Origin: Effrenium voratum
Taxonomy: Eukaryota > Sar > Dinophyceae > Suessiales > Symbiodiniaceae
Direction: 5' to 3'
Assembly (NCBI GenBank): GCA_963377175.1
Contig: CAUJNA010001241.1
Location: forward strand, 1-64,000
Length of the DNA: 64,000 bases
Positions 18,622 through 28,185 of this stretch are shown here, piece after piece (position 1 is the first letter of the stretch; the number at the start of each line of letters is the position of its first letter). The position numbers were made by a program, and so were the translations under genes. Below the pieces are notes generated by a model that saw nothing but the letters and a program-made list of their open reading frames with translations, made no database searches and had not been told where the DNA came from.

Positions 18622-21413
18622 TTATTTAGATTTTTCTTTTTTCAATTCCTTAATTTCTTTTTCAAGTTTATCTACTTTATCATTTAATTCTAATACTGCT
18701 TTATGAACTAACACGGTAAAACTAAATAATTTAATCCTAAATACTCTCTGTCTTTACTAACAACATTTTCAAATTCTTTAGGAATTACTTTTAAGACTTC
18801 ATCTGCTATATATCCTATATGAGTTTTACCGTCATCATTTCTATCGTGTCTCTTAAATTTCTTTGGTTTAAATTTCTTAATAATATTCATACAATTAGAT
18901 TTAATATTATCTATATCATATTTTAATCTTGAATCAGATGAATCAACAAACGTTCCGTTGATGGTTACTGTTGATGCTGTTAAATCTATATTTGTTCCTG
19001 TCGCTGGTTCAATTAAATTACATAACAATTTTTTCGTTCCCGCAATTGTTACATTTTCATTGAATGTTGATGAGGCATTATTTGTAAAACTTTCAGTATT
19101 TATTGCTGTCCCAAATGTCTTATCAATAGATAATAAAACAGAAGGTGTAGTTGAACTGTCCGCCACTCTAAATGAAGTGTTTGAGGTTCTAAATATTACA
19201 TCAATTGTAGATAAATTAGTTCCATCATAATAAGTTGATATTTCACTTGTTCCCATTAATATATCTGTTCCAGTAGTCATTGAAATATTATCTAAAAATG
19301 AAACCGTTGTTAAATCAAATGATTGAATGGTATTAGTTGCTAAATAAGCATTTTGAACTGCTAAATTAGTATCAACAGTTACCAATGTTCCTCCGTTAGG
19401 CGCTATATGATTGCTTCTTAATGCTCCATTAGTTTTAACATAAACATCGTCTGCAAATAAATTACCCATAAAATCAGCAGTAGAAGTATTAAAAGTCCAT
19501 CCACTGGTAATATTAACTGCCCCGACTATGTTAGACTGAACAGCGGGGTCTCCACAAATAAATCTAATTGAAGAATTAGCATCGCTATTCCTCATATCAA
19601 AAGATGAAAAAGCACTAACATATCTATATAATTCACAGTTTGTATCAATTATTAATTTTCCATCAGTATCAATATTAACATTATCACAATTAACAGAAGC
19701 ATTTGTATAAATATTACCTAACACATCAATAGGCTTACTAAAAATAGTTTTATTCACCAATCCATCACACATCATATATTGATTACTGGCATTAGTAATA
19801 TCACCAACACTAATGGCTACAAAATCATCATGAGACATATATAAGCCTTCAATAGAACTGGGAGTATATCTTCGTATTGAACCAGTATTATTAAAATTCA
19901 AATATGAACCATTGTTAAGATTTACTGCCTTGTCAGTCCCTATAAAATCAACTGCATCAGTAAATCTCGATTTTCCGGCACAGTTTAAAACATAACCATT
20001 AACACCAACAGCACCTAAACCAAATCTATCCTTAACCCACACACGACCAACATTAGCATCTCCGATTTGAGTTTCCCATTGACCACCTGCGCTACTCATC
20101 CACATTCTGCCATCTCTATTAATATTAAATTCACGATTAAACATTTGAAATGTCATTTGTAATCCTAAATTAGGTGATGGTGTAGTACTAAACTTATTAC
20201 ATATTATAGAACCAGTAGTATGCATATTTAAATTACTGTGTAAAGTTGCATTATCGCTAAAATTAATAGCACCTGCTACTGATTGAGCGTTAGTATCTAT
20301 TTTATCTAACTTTTGACCTAATGACGTATCCTGTGAATTATTACTAGTAATTATTGAATTAATTGTATTCGTATTTCCTGTTATTAATCCACTTAATCCA
20401 TCACTTTGTAAAACATAACGAGCATCAGAACCTGTAATATCTAAAATAGATGAGCAAGAGAAAGTCCCACTTACCTGTAAATTTGATAAAATCGTTGTAT
20501 TATGATTTAATATTATTTTATCATTTTGAAAAGTTGAAGAATTATTAATTTCTACATCTCCAAAACCTCTTTGATTTAAAAACATAGTTGCTCCACTTAA
20601 ATTTCCATAAATATAACTATCAAAATAATTATTATACATTTCAAAGAAATTATTATAATTTCCAAATTCTGCTATTTTGAAAGTTGAATTATTGGTTATA
20701 TTATGTATTAATTGATTATTTAATACTGATGTATCTAATTTATCTGATAATAAATTATTCGTTGTTATTTTATTATAGTAATCTGCTTCATTAAATGAAC
20801 CTCCATTCTGTAAATCTAAAATTGCAGTAATATGTGAATTTACTGTGCTATTTAATCCTGTTATTAAATTAGAATTAGAACTAATATTATTAAAATTAGA
20901 TGTTATAGTAGAATTTAAATTATTTATTAAATTAGAGTTAGAACTAATATTATTAAAATTTATATTAATTAAATTTGTATTTGATGAAATATTATTAAAA
21001 TTAGATGTTATAGTAGAATTTAAATTATTTATTAAATTTGTATTTGATGAAATATTATTAAAATTAGTTGTCATAGTAGAATTTAAATTATTTATTAAAT
21101 TTGTATTTGATGAAATATTATTGAAATTTGTATTTGAAGTTATTGTCAGATTACCTATTAAAAAAGAATTTGAACTAATATTATTTGATAATACATTAAT
21201 TTCTGTTTTGTTATATGTTTCAGTTATATCATAAAAATTAGCGTCTATTTGTTGCTTTGTGTAAGTGTTGGCTTGGTCGGCTTTACTATCTAATACTGTT
21301 TGGATGTCGGATTTACTCGCGTAAAGGTCTTCTATATCATTAACTGCTCCGTCTTTTACTTGCCTAATTTTATTTGCGGTAATATCAAAGGTATTCATTA
21401 AGTTTTTGCTCAT
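18622..21413 (-). CDS. Fiber protein with S74 chaperone domain (C-terminal frameshift)
   Basis: This is a large trimeric fiber-like protein of ~930 residues. The N-terminal 30-210 segment carries repeated units (NNISSNTNLINNLNST) typical of a coiled-coil shaft. The middle is beta-rich and repetitive. The C-terminal chaperone (S74 family, self-cleaving in related fibers) shows SSDSRLKYDIDNI and FKRHDRNDDGKTHIGYIADEV. The frame as read stops at 18708 after EYLGLNY; the conserved continuation (TVLVHKAVLELNDKV plus a lysine-rich coiled coil to 18622) is in another frame, so one base is missing in a T-run near 18727. Start ATG 21413. Likely role: attachment to host cells. Confidence 0.85.
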
Positions 21414-21459
21414 AATATTATATTATTAATTAGAAAATTAATAATATCATATTTTTAAA

Positions 21460-22866
21460 TTAATCATAAAATGTAACGCTGTTGCTACGGATTTCAAGAA
21501 TACATTCGTGCACCATATGAATGTACATCCGTGTCGGCATAAATTCACTTGTATATAAAGTAGTTCCATCGAGGGGGCGAATTTTGACCACCATATTTGA
21601 ATTATTTTTAAGGTTCATTCCAGTATATGCGGCTGACTCTAACTTTTGCAAATTGAATCCAAACATAAATGCTTGTGTTTTATAGTCCTCGCTTCTAACC
21701 AATAATGGATTGTCAGCACAATGCATTAAATGGACATATGCTTCACGAACACCTTGAATTTCTTGTGAAGGAATAACTTGATTACCAATCACCAATGAAG
21801 CGGTTAAATCATATATAGGGTCATAATATCCAGAATCAACAGCACTACCCTGATGCGCTAATGGATGATATAGTGAGTTGTATTCCTTAAGAATTTCACC
21901 AAATCCTCCTACATAACCTGTACTCGTTGTGTTAGAAAATGAAATAAACATTTTATTTAGTTTAGATACATTCCTAACGATTGTTGTAAAGATTTCAGTA
22001 GATGCTGATGTGGTTTGTTCTTGCATTGTTTCAGTCTCAAAAGTAATTGGAAGAGAACCACTTTCTAATAATTTAGCATATTCTGCGTATAAACTATCAT
22101 CAAGAGAATAAACATTTCCTTTGAAAATTGGCTTTTTTATTGCCCAGCTGTTAGAAGTATTTGTAGCCGTGAAATCAGCCGTAGCGCCCTGAGCAATAAT
22201 TGGTAATGAAACATCATTCACTAAATATAATTCTATGGTTATAGGACAATAAGATAAAGGAATCCAGTTTTCACAAGTTTTAAAGCATTTCAAATTCATA
22301 TCATAAAATACATTAGCGCTTTTACCCTTAGCAATGCCTCGTTTATTACTTGGAGTGACTTGTCTCGTGACACTTGCAACATTATTAGCGCTTGGGTTCG
22401 TTGCTAATTGAGTATAAGTTAGATATCTAACATCGTTATTATTAAACGAATTTCCAAAACCTAAAACTTCATCTGCTCTTTTTGCTTCTGATGTTTTAAG
22501 TAAATCTTTCATAGCATCAGCGCGTGATGTAGAATTCAAATCACATATTATCACATCTCCCATCATCACACGCACTCTTGAAAAGAAAGCACCAGTTGAA
22601 ATCGGGCGAAGTTCAGCATTAATATTAGCACTGGTGTCAGTATTTTCTAATGTAAATCCTAATAATAGTGAAGGAAGCGAAAGCCATTGATTTGCCGGTC
22701 CAGTAATGTTAAATCTAATTACAGAATTTGTATCAGCAGTGTAAGTAGAAACTGATGAAGGGTAAAAGTTTTTACTTTCTTTTGAGCGGACATAACTCGC
22801 ACCCTCGCGAAGGCGAAAACGAAGGTTCTTCTCTACAAGTACATCATTGATTTCTAGTGTTTCCAT
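21460..22866 (-). CDS. Major capsid protein (double jelly-roll type)
   Basis: This 468-residue protein fits the size and layout of Polinton-like virus major capsid proteins. The sequence is rich in beta strands with few charged runs. Recognisable family-like stretches are the N-terminal RLREGASYVRSKESKNFYPSS, RVRVMMGDVIICDLN in the first barrel, and NWIPLSYCPITIELYLV and the C-terminal SEFMPTRMYIHMVHECILEIRSN. Start ATG 22866, preceded by an AT-rich leader. It lies between the fiber and the minor capsid genes. The double jelly-roll fold itself is inferred from family likeness, not from the sequence alone. Confidence 0.85.
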   Translation of the reverse strand: METLEINDVLVEKNLRFRLREGASYVRSKESKNFYPSSVSTYTADTNSVIRFNITGPANQWLSLPSLLLGFTLENTDTSANINAELRPISTGAFFSRVRVMMGDVIICDLNSTSRADAMKDLLKTSEAKRADEVLGFGNSFNNNDVRYLTYTQLATNPSANNVASVTRQVTPSNKRGIAKGKSANVFYDMNLKCFKTCENWIPLSYCPITIELYLVNDVSLPIIAQGATADFTATNTSNSWAIKKPIFKGNVYSLDDSLYAEYAKLLESGSLPITFETETMQEQTTSASTEIFTTIVRNVSKLNKMFISFSNTTSTGYVGGFGEILKEYNSLYHPLAHQGSAVDSGYYDPIYDLTASLVIGNQVIPSQEIQGVREAYVHLMHCADNPLLVRSEDYKTQAFMFGFNLQKLESAAYTGMNLKNNSNMVVKIRPLDGTTLYTSEFMPTRMYIHMVHECILEIRSNSVTFYD

Positions 22867-22913
22867 CTTTATATATTTAATAATAGAAAATATTATATTA
22901 TTCTATTATTAAA

Positions 22914-23105
22914 TTAATTTATTTTGAAATGTGAATAATCTATAACTTCTGTTCTAGATGTTTTATTTAATAGTGTTCTAGATGTCTTTTTTATATTATT
23001 ATTTTCAATCTTATAAGTGGATTCATCTTCTACAATCTTTTTAATGTCATCATAACTGATTTTCTTTTTTGGATTTATAGTGTTTTTTATATCATTATTA
23101 GTCAT
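22914..23105 (-). CDS. Hypothetical protein, 63 aa
   Basis: This small, lysine- and asparagine-rich ORF (MTNNDIKNTINPKKK) starts at ATG 23105 with no recognised domain. It is in line with the capsid and lipase-like genes on the same strand and 26 bases from the latter's stop, so it may be part of a structural transcript. Confidence 0.4.
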   Translation of the reverse strand: MTNNDIKNTINPKKKISYDDIKKIVEDESTYKIENNNIKKTSRTLLNKTSRTEVIDYSHFKIN

Positions 23106-23131
23106 TCTTATATAATAATTTATATAAATAA

Positions 23132-23824
23132 TTACATGATTGCTCTAATGGGGTCTCCTCCTACAGTTGGTTCTTTCCCTTGGTCTTCAAAATTTGTATA
23201 TTGATGATTTACTAATGGGTTATATGTATTTGTTCGTGTTTGAATAGCCCCACGATCAAGAATACTAACTATATCTCCACCAGATCTAAAGTTAGTATAA
23301 TTATCATTATTTTTACTATTAATAGATACAAACGGAGCGCCGTAAGTAGTTAATCTAATATTTCTGTCAGGGTTATTTTGTAAATATTTAGCAGAAGCTG
23401 ACGCACCAAGACTATGACTAATCACCTCTGATATATTATGGTTTTCATCAAGAATATTGCTAATATCTCTATACCTTTCACTATATGAACTTAAACCAAA
23501 TGGAATTGTAATATCAGACGCAATGTCATTAATTGTAGATAAAATATTATTTTTACCAAATGTGCCTGCTACATATAATTTATTACCATCGTTAAAATAT
23601 CCTTTACCATTTGTATATGCTTTATTTAATCCCTCTGCATCAGTTAAATTATTATTATATTTAGGTTTGAATAATGACTTTTCTTGCTGAATTTCATTAA
23701 TTATTTGTCTATACATTTCGCTATGCCCTTGATGGAGTGGATTGTATGATTTTAATTTACCTTCTTTTAAATAATATTTGTACTTCGTAGCATTTTTATT
23801 ATCATAAAAACTGTATTTTTTCAT
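23132..23824 (-). CDS. Lipase-like alpha/beta hydrolase
   Basis: This 230-residue protein has a class 3 lipase-like core: a nucleophile elbow EVISHSLGASA (the pattern SxSxG, with the first glycine of GxSxG replaced by serine) and TTYGAPFVS nearby, as in fungal-type lipases. An earlier segment (KLYVAGTFGKNN, residues ~80-92) resembles the oxyanion/beta-strand part. The likely C-terminal catalytic His is in NPLVNHQYTNF. Lipases occur in several Polinton-like viruses and giant-virus relatives. Possible roles are membrane disruption on entry or exit. Start ATG 23824, divergent from the minor capsid gene. Confidence 0.7.
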   Translation of the reverse strand: MKKYSFYDNKNATKYKYYLKEGKLKSYNPLHQGHSEMYRQIINEIQQEKSLFKPKYNNNLTDAEGLNKAYTNGKGYFNDGNKLYVAGTFGKNNILSTINDIASDITIPFGLSSYSERYRDISNILDENHNISEVISHSLGASASAKYLQNNPDRNIRLTTYGAPFVSINSKNNDNYTNFRSGGDIVSILDRGAIQTRTNTYNPLVNHQYTNFEDQGKEPTVGGDPIRAIM

Positions 23825-23866
23825 TATATTAATTATTGATATTTTTTTATCTAATTAATTAATATA

Positions 23867-24700
23867 ATGAGATTTCGTAAAATATATATCAACAGTGCTT
23901 ATCGTGATTTGAATGACAGTAAATCTACATCAGACTTTGTTATTAATTTAAGAGAGCAACAGGAATGCGGACCTAATACTAAAATGATTTGTCACGAAGT
24001 ATCTATCGCTAATTCATTTTATCCAATTGAAGATAATTTAAATAACAGATTATATTTAACATTAGGAGGGATATTAATAGGAGCACCAGTATATTATTTT
24101 ATTGTAGCACCGGATAAAGGTAGTTATATAGGTAGTGAATTAGCAACCGAATTACAAAATAAATTGAATATTGCTACTAATGGAACTGATGGAAATAGTG
24201 ATTTTTTTACTTGTAGTTATTCATTAAAAACAAATAATATAACTATAAGTTGTAATTATATTTCTTATTTTTTTATAATCCATACAGATAAAGAATTAAA
24301 AACAAATTACAGCTTTGGTATTGATTATGATAGAGATTATCCTAATAGTATTAATGACGTTTTAGGTAATACTATTGAAAAAATCAATTATGCAGCCGAC
24401 CCGTTCGTTAGTGGTTTTGTGTCATTTCTACCTGTAAAAAATATTTATATTCATTGTAATGAATTAAGTAATGGCAACCAGTTATGTAGTTTCGGGACTT
24501 CATCAATAATAAAGAAAGTGCCCGTTTTAACCTCATTCGGTAATTTAATCTATGATAATGAACTGATATTAAATGATGCTAATGACGTGAGTATGCGTTC
24601 GTTAAATCGTCTTCATTTTAGATTTACTGATGCATCGGGTAGAGTTTTAAATATGAATGGGACTACATCTTCATTCTCTTTAACATTTTTTGAGGGTTAG
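23867..24700 (+). CDS. Minor capsid protein (penton type)
   Basis: This 277-residue protein begins MRFRKIYINSAYRD, followed by SDFVINLREQQECG, the usual opening of penton/minor capsid proteins of Polinton-like viruses and virophages. It has a single jelly-roll-like beta pattern, with KMICHEVSIANSFYPI and the C-terminal LNRLHFRFTDASGRVLN. It would occupy the capsid vertices next to the major capsid protein. Start ATG 23867, close to the AT-rich TTAATTAATATA leader. Confidence 0.85.
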   Translation: MRFRKIYINSAYRDLNDSKSTSDFVINLREQQECGPNTKMICHEVSIANSFYPIEDNLNNRLYLTLGGILIGAPVYYFIVAPDKGSYIGSELATELQNKLNIATNGTDGNSDFFTCSYSLKTNNITISCNYISYFFIIHTDKELKTNYSFGIDYDRDYPNSINDVLGNTIEKINYAADPFVSGFVSFLPVKNIYIHCNELSNGNQLCSFGTSSIIKKVPVLTSFGNLIYDNELILNDANDVSMRSLNRLHFRFTDASGRVLNMNGTTSSFSLTFFEG

Positions 24701-24744
24701 AAAAAGTATATAAACGCTAATTAATATATATTAGTAGTGTAAAA

Positions 24745-25428
24745 ATGGTGAATTATAGTAATGGGAAGATATACAAAATATGGGATAATGGTTATAATAT
24801 GTGCTATGTTGGTTCTACAACTCAATCATTAAGTAGAAGAATGGAAAAGCATAGAAGTGATTATAAAAAATATATTGAATCGAAATTAAAGTTCCTATCT
24901 GCTTATGATATATTTGATAAATACGGGGTTTTAAACTGTAAGATTGAATTATTAGAAGAATACCCTTGTAATAACCGTGAAGAATTAGTCGCACGTGAGG
25001 GACACCATCAAAGAGAATGTGATTGTATAAATAAAAACCTGATGGGGAGGTCGCCAAAGGAATACTATGAGACAAATAAACACGACTTACTTGAAAAACA
25101 TAGAATATACCGAGAAGAAAATGCAGAGTATTTAAGATTTCAAAAGCAAATATACAGGGAGTTAAACAACAGCAAAGTCAAAGAATCACAGAAGCAATGG
25201 CGAGAAAACAATACAGACACTATAAGAGAGAACAAACAAATATATTATGATAATAATAAAGAAAATATATTAGATAAAAAGAAGCTCTATTATGAGAATA
25301 ATAAGGATAAGATAAATAAAGTTATTCAATGTGAGTGTGGTAGTTCTTGTATGAAAAAGGGTAAACATAGACACGAAACATCATTGAAGCACCAACAATA
25401 TTTAAAGTCATTGACATCTACTGAATAA
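24745..25428 (+). CDS. GIY-YIG endonuclease
   Basis: This 227-residue nuclease has its GIY-YIG signature as KIYKI...CYVGST at residues 5-22. The conserved Arg is in SLSRRMEKH and the catalytic Glu in the block LVAREGHHQ. The C-terminal half is a long charged helix with repeated NN(K/R)(E/D)N units and a possible zinc finger (CECGSSCMKKGKHRHETSLKH), a DNA-binding tail. Family members act as homing or repair nucleases. It lies between the minor capsid gene and the 25479 gene. It could be a free-standing mobile gene or a replication helper. Confidence 0.85.
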   Translation: MVNYSNGKIYKIWDNGYNMCYVGSTTQSLSRRMEKHRSDYKKYIESKLKFLSAYDIFDKYGVLNCKIELLEEYPCNNREELVAREGHHQRECDCINKNLMGRSPKEYYETNKHDLLEKHRIYREENAEYLRFQKQIYRELNNSKVKESQKQWRENNTDTIRENKQIYYDNNKENILDKKKLYYENNKDKINKVIQCECGSSCMKKGKHRHETSLKHQQYLKSLTSTE

Positions 25429-25478
25429 ATATTATATTATATAATTCATCATAAAAATTAATTATATAATATAAATAT

Positions 25479-26054
25479 ATGAGTAAAATAGAGGTGGTAG
25501 ATGTTATTAGTGAAAATAATGAATCAGTAGAAGAAGTTAAACCTGTTGAGAATAATGAAGTAGTTGAAGAAGTTAAACCTGATGAGAATAATGAAGTAGT
25601 TGATGAAGTTAAACCTGTTGAGAATAATGAAGTAGTTGAAAAAGAATTTACTGTTAAAAAGCAAATGAAGGAGAAAATGAACTGTCCTACTTGTGGAACT
25701 TTAATGACTGCTTACAACTATAAGTATAAACACGCTTGTCGAGGAATAAAGAAGGGTACTAACAAAGTTATAGATTTAAACAAACCAATTAGAAAAAAGG
25801 TCATCAATCCAGTCCAAGCAGAAGAATTCAAAGAAGATGTTTATAACAGAGTAAAAAGCGATATTCCAAAAGTGGATGAACAAGAAATAGAAAAGCGTGT
25901 TCAACAAAAAGTTGAAGAAAGGTTAAAACAACATATAGAAAGCACAGCAAATAAAGTGTTTGAAACCGCAAAAGATAGATATAATAATATGAAACAACAA
26001 AAGTTGGAAAAGAAGCAAGAACATATTAATAAATTAGTATCAAAAATTATTTAA
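25479..26054 (+). CDS. Hypothetical zinc-finger protein with acidic repeats, 191 aa
   Basis: The N-terminal ~55 residues contain four copies of an acidic ~13-residue repeat (NNEVVEEVKP). A C2HC-type finger follows (CPTCGTLMTAYNYKYKHAC, residues ~68-86). The C-terminal half is helical and charged, with coiled-coil heptads. Start ATG 25479. It belongs to a run of three plus-strand genes (25479, 26089, 26608) after the GIY-YIG nuclease. Function unknown. Confidence 0.6.
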   Translation: MSKIEVVDVISENNESVEEVKPVENNEVVEEVKPDENNEVVDEVKPVENNEVVEKEFTVKKQMKEKMNCPTCGTLMTAYNYKYKHACRGIKKGTNKVIDLNKPIRKKVINPVQAEEFKEDVYNRVKSDIPKVDEQEIEKRVQQKVEERLKQHIESTANKVFETAKDRYNNMKQQKLEKKQEHINKLVSKII

Positions 26055-26088
26055 TAAATAAATTATTTAATCTAATTATTATTATATA

Positions 26089-26553
26089 ATGATTATTGAT
26101 AAAAAACAATTGCTTATGCACCGTAGAGAAATTTATGACAATGTTGTAAAGAGAATAACAGAACCACAAAATAAAGACAAGCCGAATATCAGTGAAGTTA
26201 TTGATAGAAAAGCAGTATTTGAAACAAACAAACCAAAAAAGAAGAATAAATATAAATCAACTCAACATTACTATTATGAAGGAGACAACAAGGCACACCA
26301 ACCCAATTATACATATTTGAAAGAATTACAAGAACAATTAGAATATCATAGCGCTAAAAAAGATTATGCTGTATTTCAAAATAAAAGAAGATATCAAGAA
26401 GAAGCACAGGCGTATTTTAATGAAATCCAAAGGTTGGAAAGTGAAAAATTGAGACATCACCCATCAAGTGAAACTGGTAAATCCTATTCAGAAATTATTA
26501 AGAAGAAGAAAGGAATAATCAATCAATTAAGACAAGATTTTGATTTTGATTAA
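26089..26553 (+). CDS. Hypothetical protein, 154 aa, paralogue of the next gene's N-terminus
   Basis: A basic, helical protein of unknown function. The N-terminal ~45 residues share a pattern with the gene at 26608: a helix, then Y-x(4-5)-K-x-IT, then (E/D)VIDR-x-A (here SEVIDRKAVFE, there RDVIDRNAYYF). The rest is charged and helix-rich. Start ATG 26089. It may be a structural or internal virion protein, but nothing proves this. Confidence 0.55.
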   Translation: MIIDKKQLLMHRREIYDNVVKRITEPQNKDKPNISEVIDRKAVFETNKPKKKNKYKSTQHYYYEGDNKAHQPNYTYLKELQEQLEYHSAKKDYAVFQNKRRYQEEAQAYFNEIQRLESEKLRHHPSSETGKSYSEIIKKKKGIINQLRQDFDFD

Positions 26554-26607
26554 ATTACTTGAATTAATTAGATTAATAAATTATAATCTAATTAATTTTA
26601 TATACCA

Positions 26608-27684
26608 ATGAGATTAGACGATACACAGATGAAAACATTAAAATCTCAATTAAGATTAAGACCGTCTTATAATGAACTGATAAAGGAAATTACAAAGGAA
26701 GAATATAAAAATAAGAATATAAGAGATGTAATAGACAGAAACGCTTATTATTTTCGTGATAGTCCATTAGGAACAGTTTATGATAATAATACAGTAGATT
26801 TGAGACAACAACACTTTCAAAAAATGTTAGATGGGAAAAATCAAACAGAACAGTTTGATATAGCGAAGGACGATGAAATGGATGATTTAAGAGATGAAGC
26901 AACAGAAGCGCTGGATGCTACAATGGACGAAGCAGAAGAACACCACGAACAACAAATCAGTTATATTTCTCAAAGCGTTAGAAAACAACATTTTGATGAT
27001 ATGAACCAAAGGTTACAAAGAATGAAACAAACTGATGAAAGTTTAGGTCAAGATTTAGCAAATATATTTCAAGGAACACAAGCATTTCAAGATATGGCAA
27101 ATCTTAACGCAACAGTTGCTTCAAGTTCTTCCCAGTCGCCAGAGGCAGTAGCAAAAGTAATTAAACCATCAAAAACGAAAAAAGCAGAATCAAAAGCAAA
27201 AGCAAAAGCAAAGGCGTCATTGGAATCAATAACAATGGATGAAAGCGAGACAATGGCGATAGAAAGCATCAGAGATGACGCACAAAAACGACAAGAACGA
27301 GACGCACCAGAAGAGATGAGACCAAAAGCAAAAAGTAAAACGAACAAAGAAGAAAAAAAGAAGATGCTAAAAGCAATACAGCACACTCCTGAAATAGCGC
27401 AAGGTGCTTCATCTGGATTGCGACCTGACAAAGATAAAGACGACAAGACACCTGAAATAACCAAACCAAAAAAGACAATACAAAAAGACAAAACCGCACC
27501 CTCAAGAATGAATATACAACTGTTGGACGAAGCATTCAAAGAAGGATTGAACAAAGGGAAAATAACAAAAAATGAATTTAGTAAATACAAAGATATGTTT
27601 GATAAATGGAAAAACAACAAAAACAAAAAGGACGATATAAAACCAATTCAATCATTATATCGTGAATTAATATATAAGAAATAA
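26608..27684 (+). CDS. Hypothetical protein, 358 aa, lysine/alanine-rich linker
   Basis: I do not recognise this family. The N-terminal ~85 residues are related to the upstream gene (pattern RDVIDRNAYYF). A glutamine- and methionine-rich middle (DDMNQRLQRMKQ) leads into a low-complexity lysine/alanine-rich region (KAESKAKAKAKA) and a final helical segment (KNEFSKYKDMFDKW). Such a layout is common in internal scaffold- or DNA-binding virion proteins. Start ATG 26608. Only 91 bases separate its stop from the convergent gene at 27776. Confidence 0.55.
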   Translation: MRLDDTQMKTLKSQLRLRPSYNELIKEITKEEYKNKNIRDVIDRNAYYFRDSPLGTVYDNNTVDLRQQHFQKMLDGKNQTEQFDIAKDDEMDDLRDEATEALDATMDEAEEHHEQQISYISQSVRKQHFDDMNQRLQRMKQTDESLGQDLANIFQGTQAFQDMANLNATVASSSSQSPEAVAKVIKPSKTKKAESKAKAKAKASLESITMDESETMAIESIRDDAQKRQERDAPEEMRPKAKSKTNKEEKKKMLKAIQHTPEIAQGASSGLRPDKDKDDKTPEITKPKKTIQKDKTAPSRMNIQLLDEAFKEGLNKGKITKNEFSKYKDMFDKWKNNKNKKDDIKPIQSLYRELIYKK

Positions 27685-27775
27685 CAAACATGATTTAGAC
27701 ATAAAATAATGAAGATAAAGAAAAACAAAAAGAAAATCTAAAACAATATTATTTTTCGTTAAAATAATATTATTT

Positions 27776-28060
27776 TCAATTAGCAACAGCAACCATCGCA
27801 TATTCATGCTTGTATTTCCTGCTATGGTGATACTTTGGTTTATCTTCATCTCCCTTTTTCTCCTCTGTTTCCTTTGCTTCTCTCTCCGCTTTTTTCTTGT
27901 GATACAATGCTTTCCCTGTTATTCTTTTTCTCGCCCTCACAGTATCCATATATTCGGGGTCTTCTTCCTTTCTTTTATGATAATATAGTCGGCAATATAA
28001 AGCCATCTGTTCTTTGATTTCTGCCAATGTCATATCTTCTGGTTTCTTTTGCGTGGTCAT
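27776..28060 (-). CDS. Hypothetical basic protein, 94 aa
   Basis: A short, highly charged protein: the N-terminal half is acidic-to-basic and helical (LAEIKEQMALYCRLYYHKRKEED), then lysine-rich (KALYHKKKAERE), then a short tail. It starts at ATG 28060. It could bind nucleic acid but has no recognised motif. It is divergent from the polymerase-helicase gene. Confidence 0.5.
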   Translation of the reverse strand: MTTQKKPEDMTLAEIKEQMALYCRLYYHKRKEEDPEYMDTVRARKRITGKALYHKKKAEREAKETEEKKGDEDKPKYHHSRKYKHEYAMVAVAN

Positions 28061-28130
28061 TTTATTCTAATATTATAAGATAATATGTCTTTAAGACTGT
28101 TTGAAGTGGTGCGCTTTAATTAAAGTTTAT

Positions 28131-28185
28131 GACAAAAGGCATTTAAAGAGTTAGTAATTTAATATATTATAATATAGCTATAAAT
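28131..28185 (+). promoter_or_regulatory. Shared promoter-like motif before the polymerase-helicase
   Basis: AAAAGGCATTTAAAG followed by an AT-rich TATA-like stretch leads to the ATG at 28186, with TTTAAAG 44 bases before the ATG. The same arrangement is present before 32334, 33878 and 34829. Confidence 0.5.
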
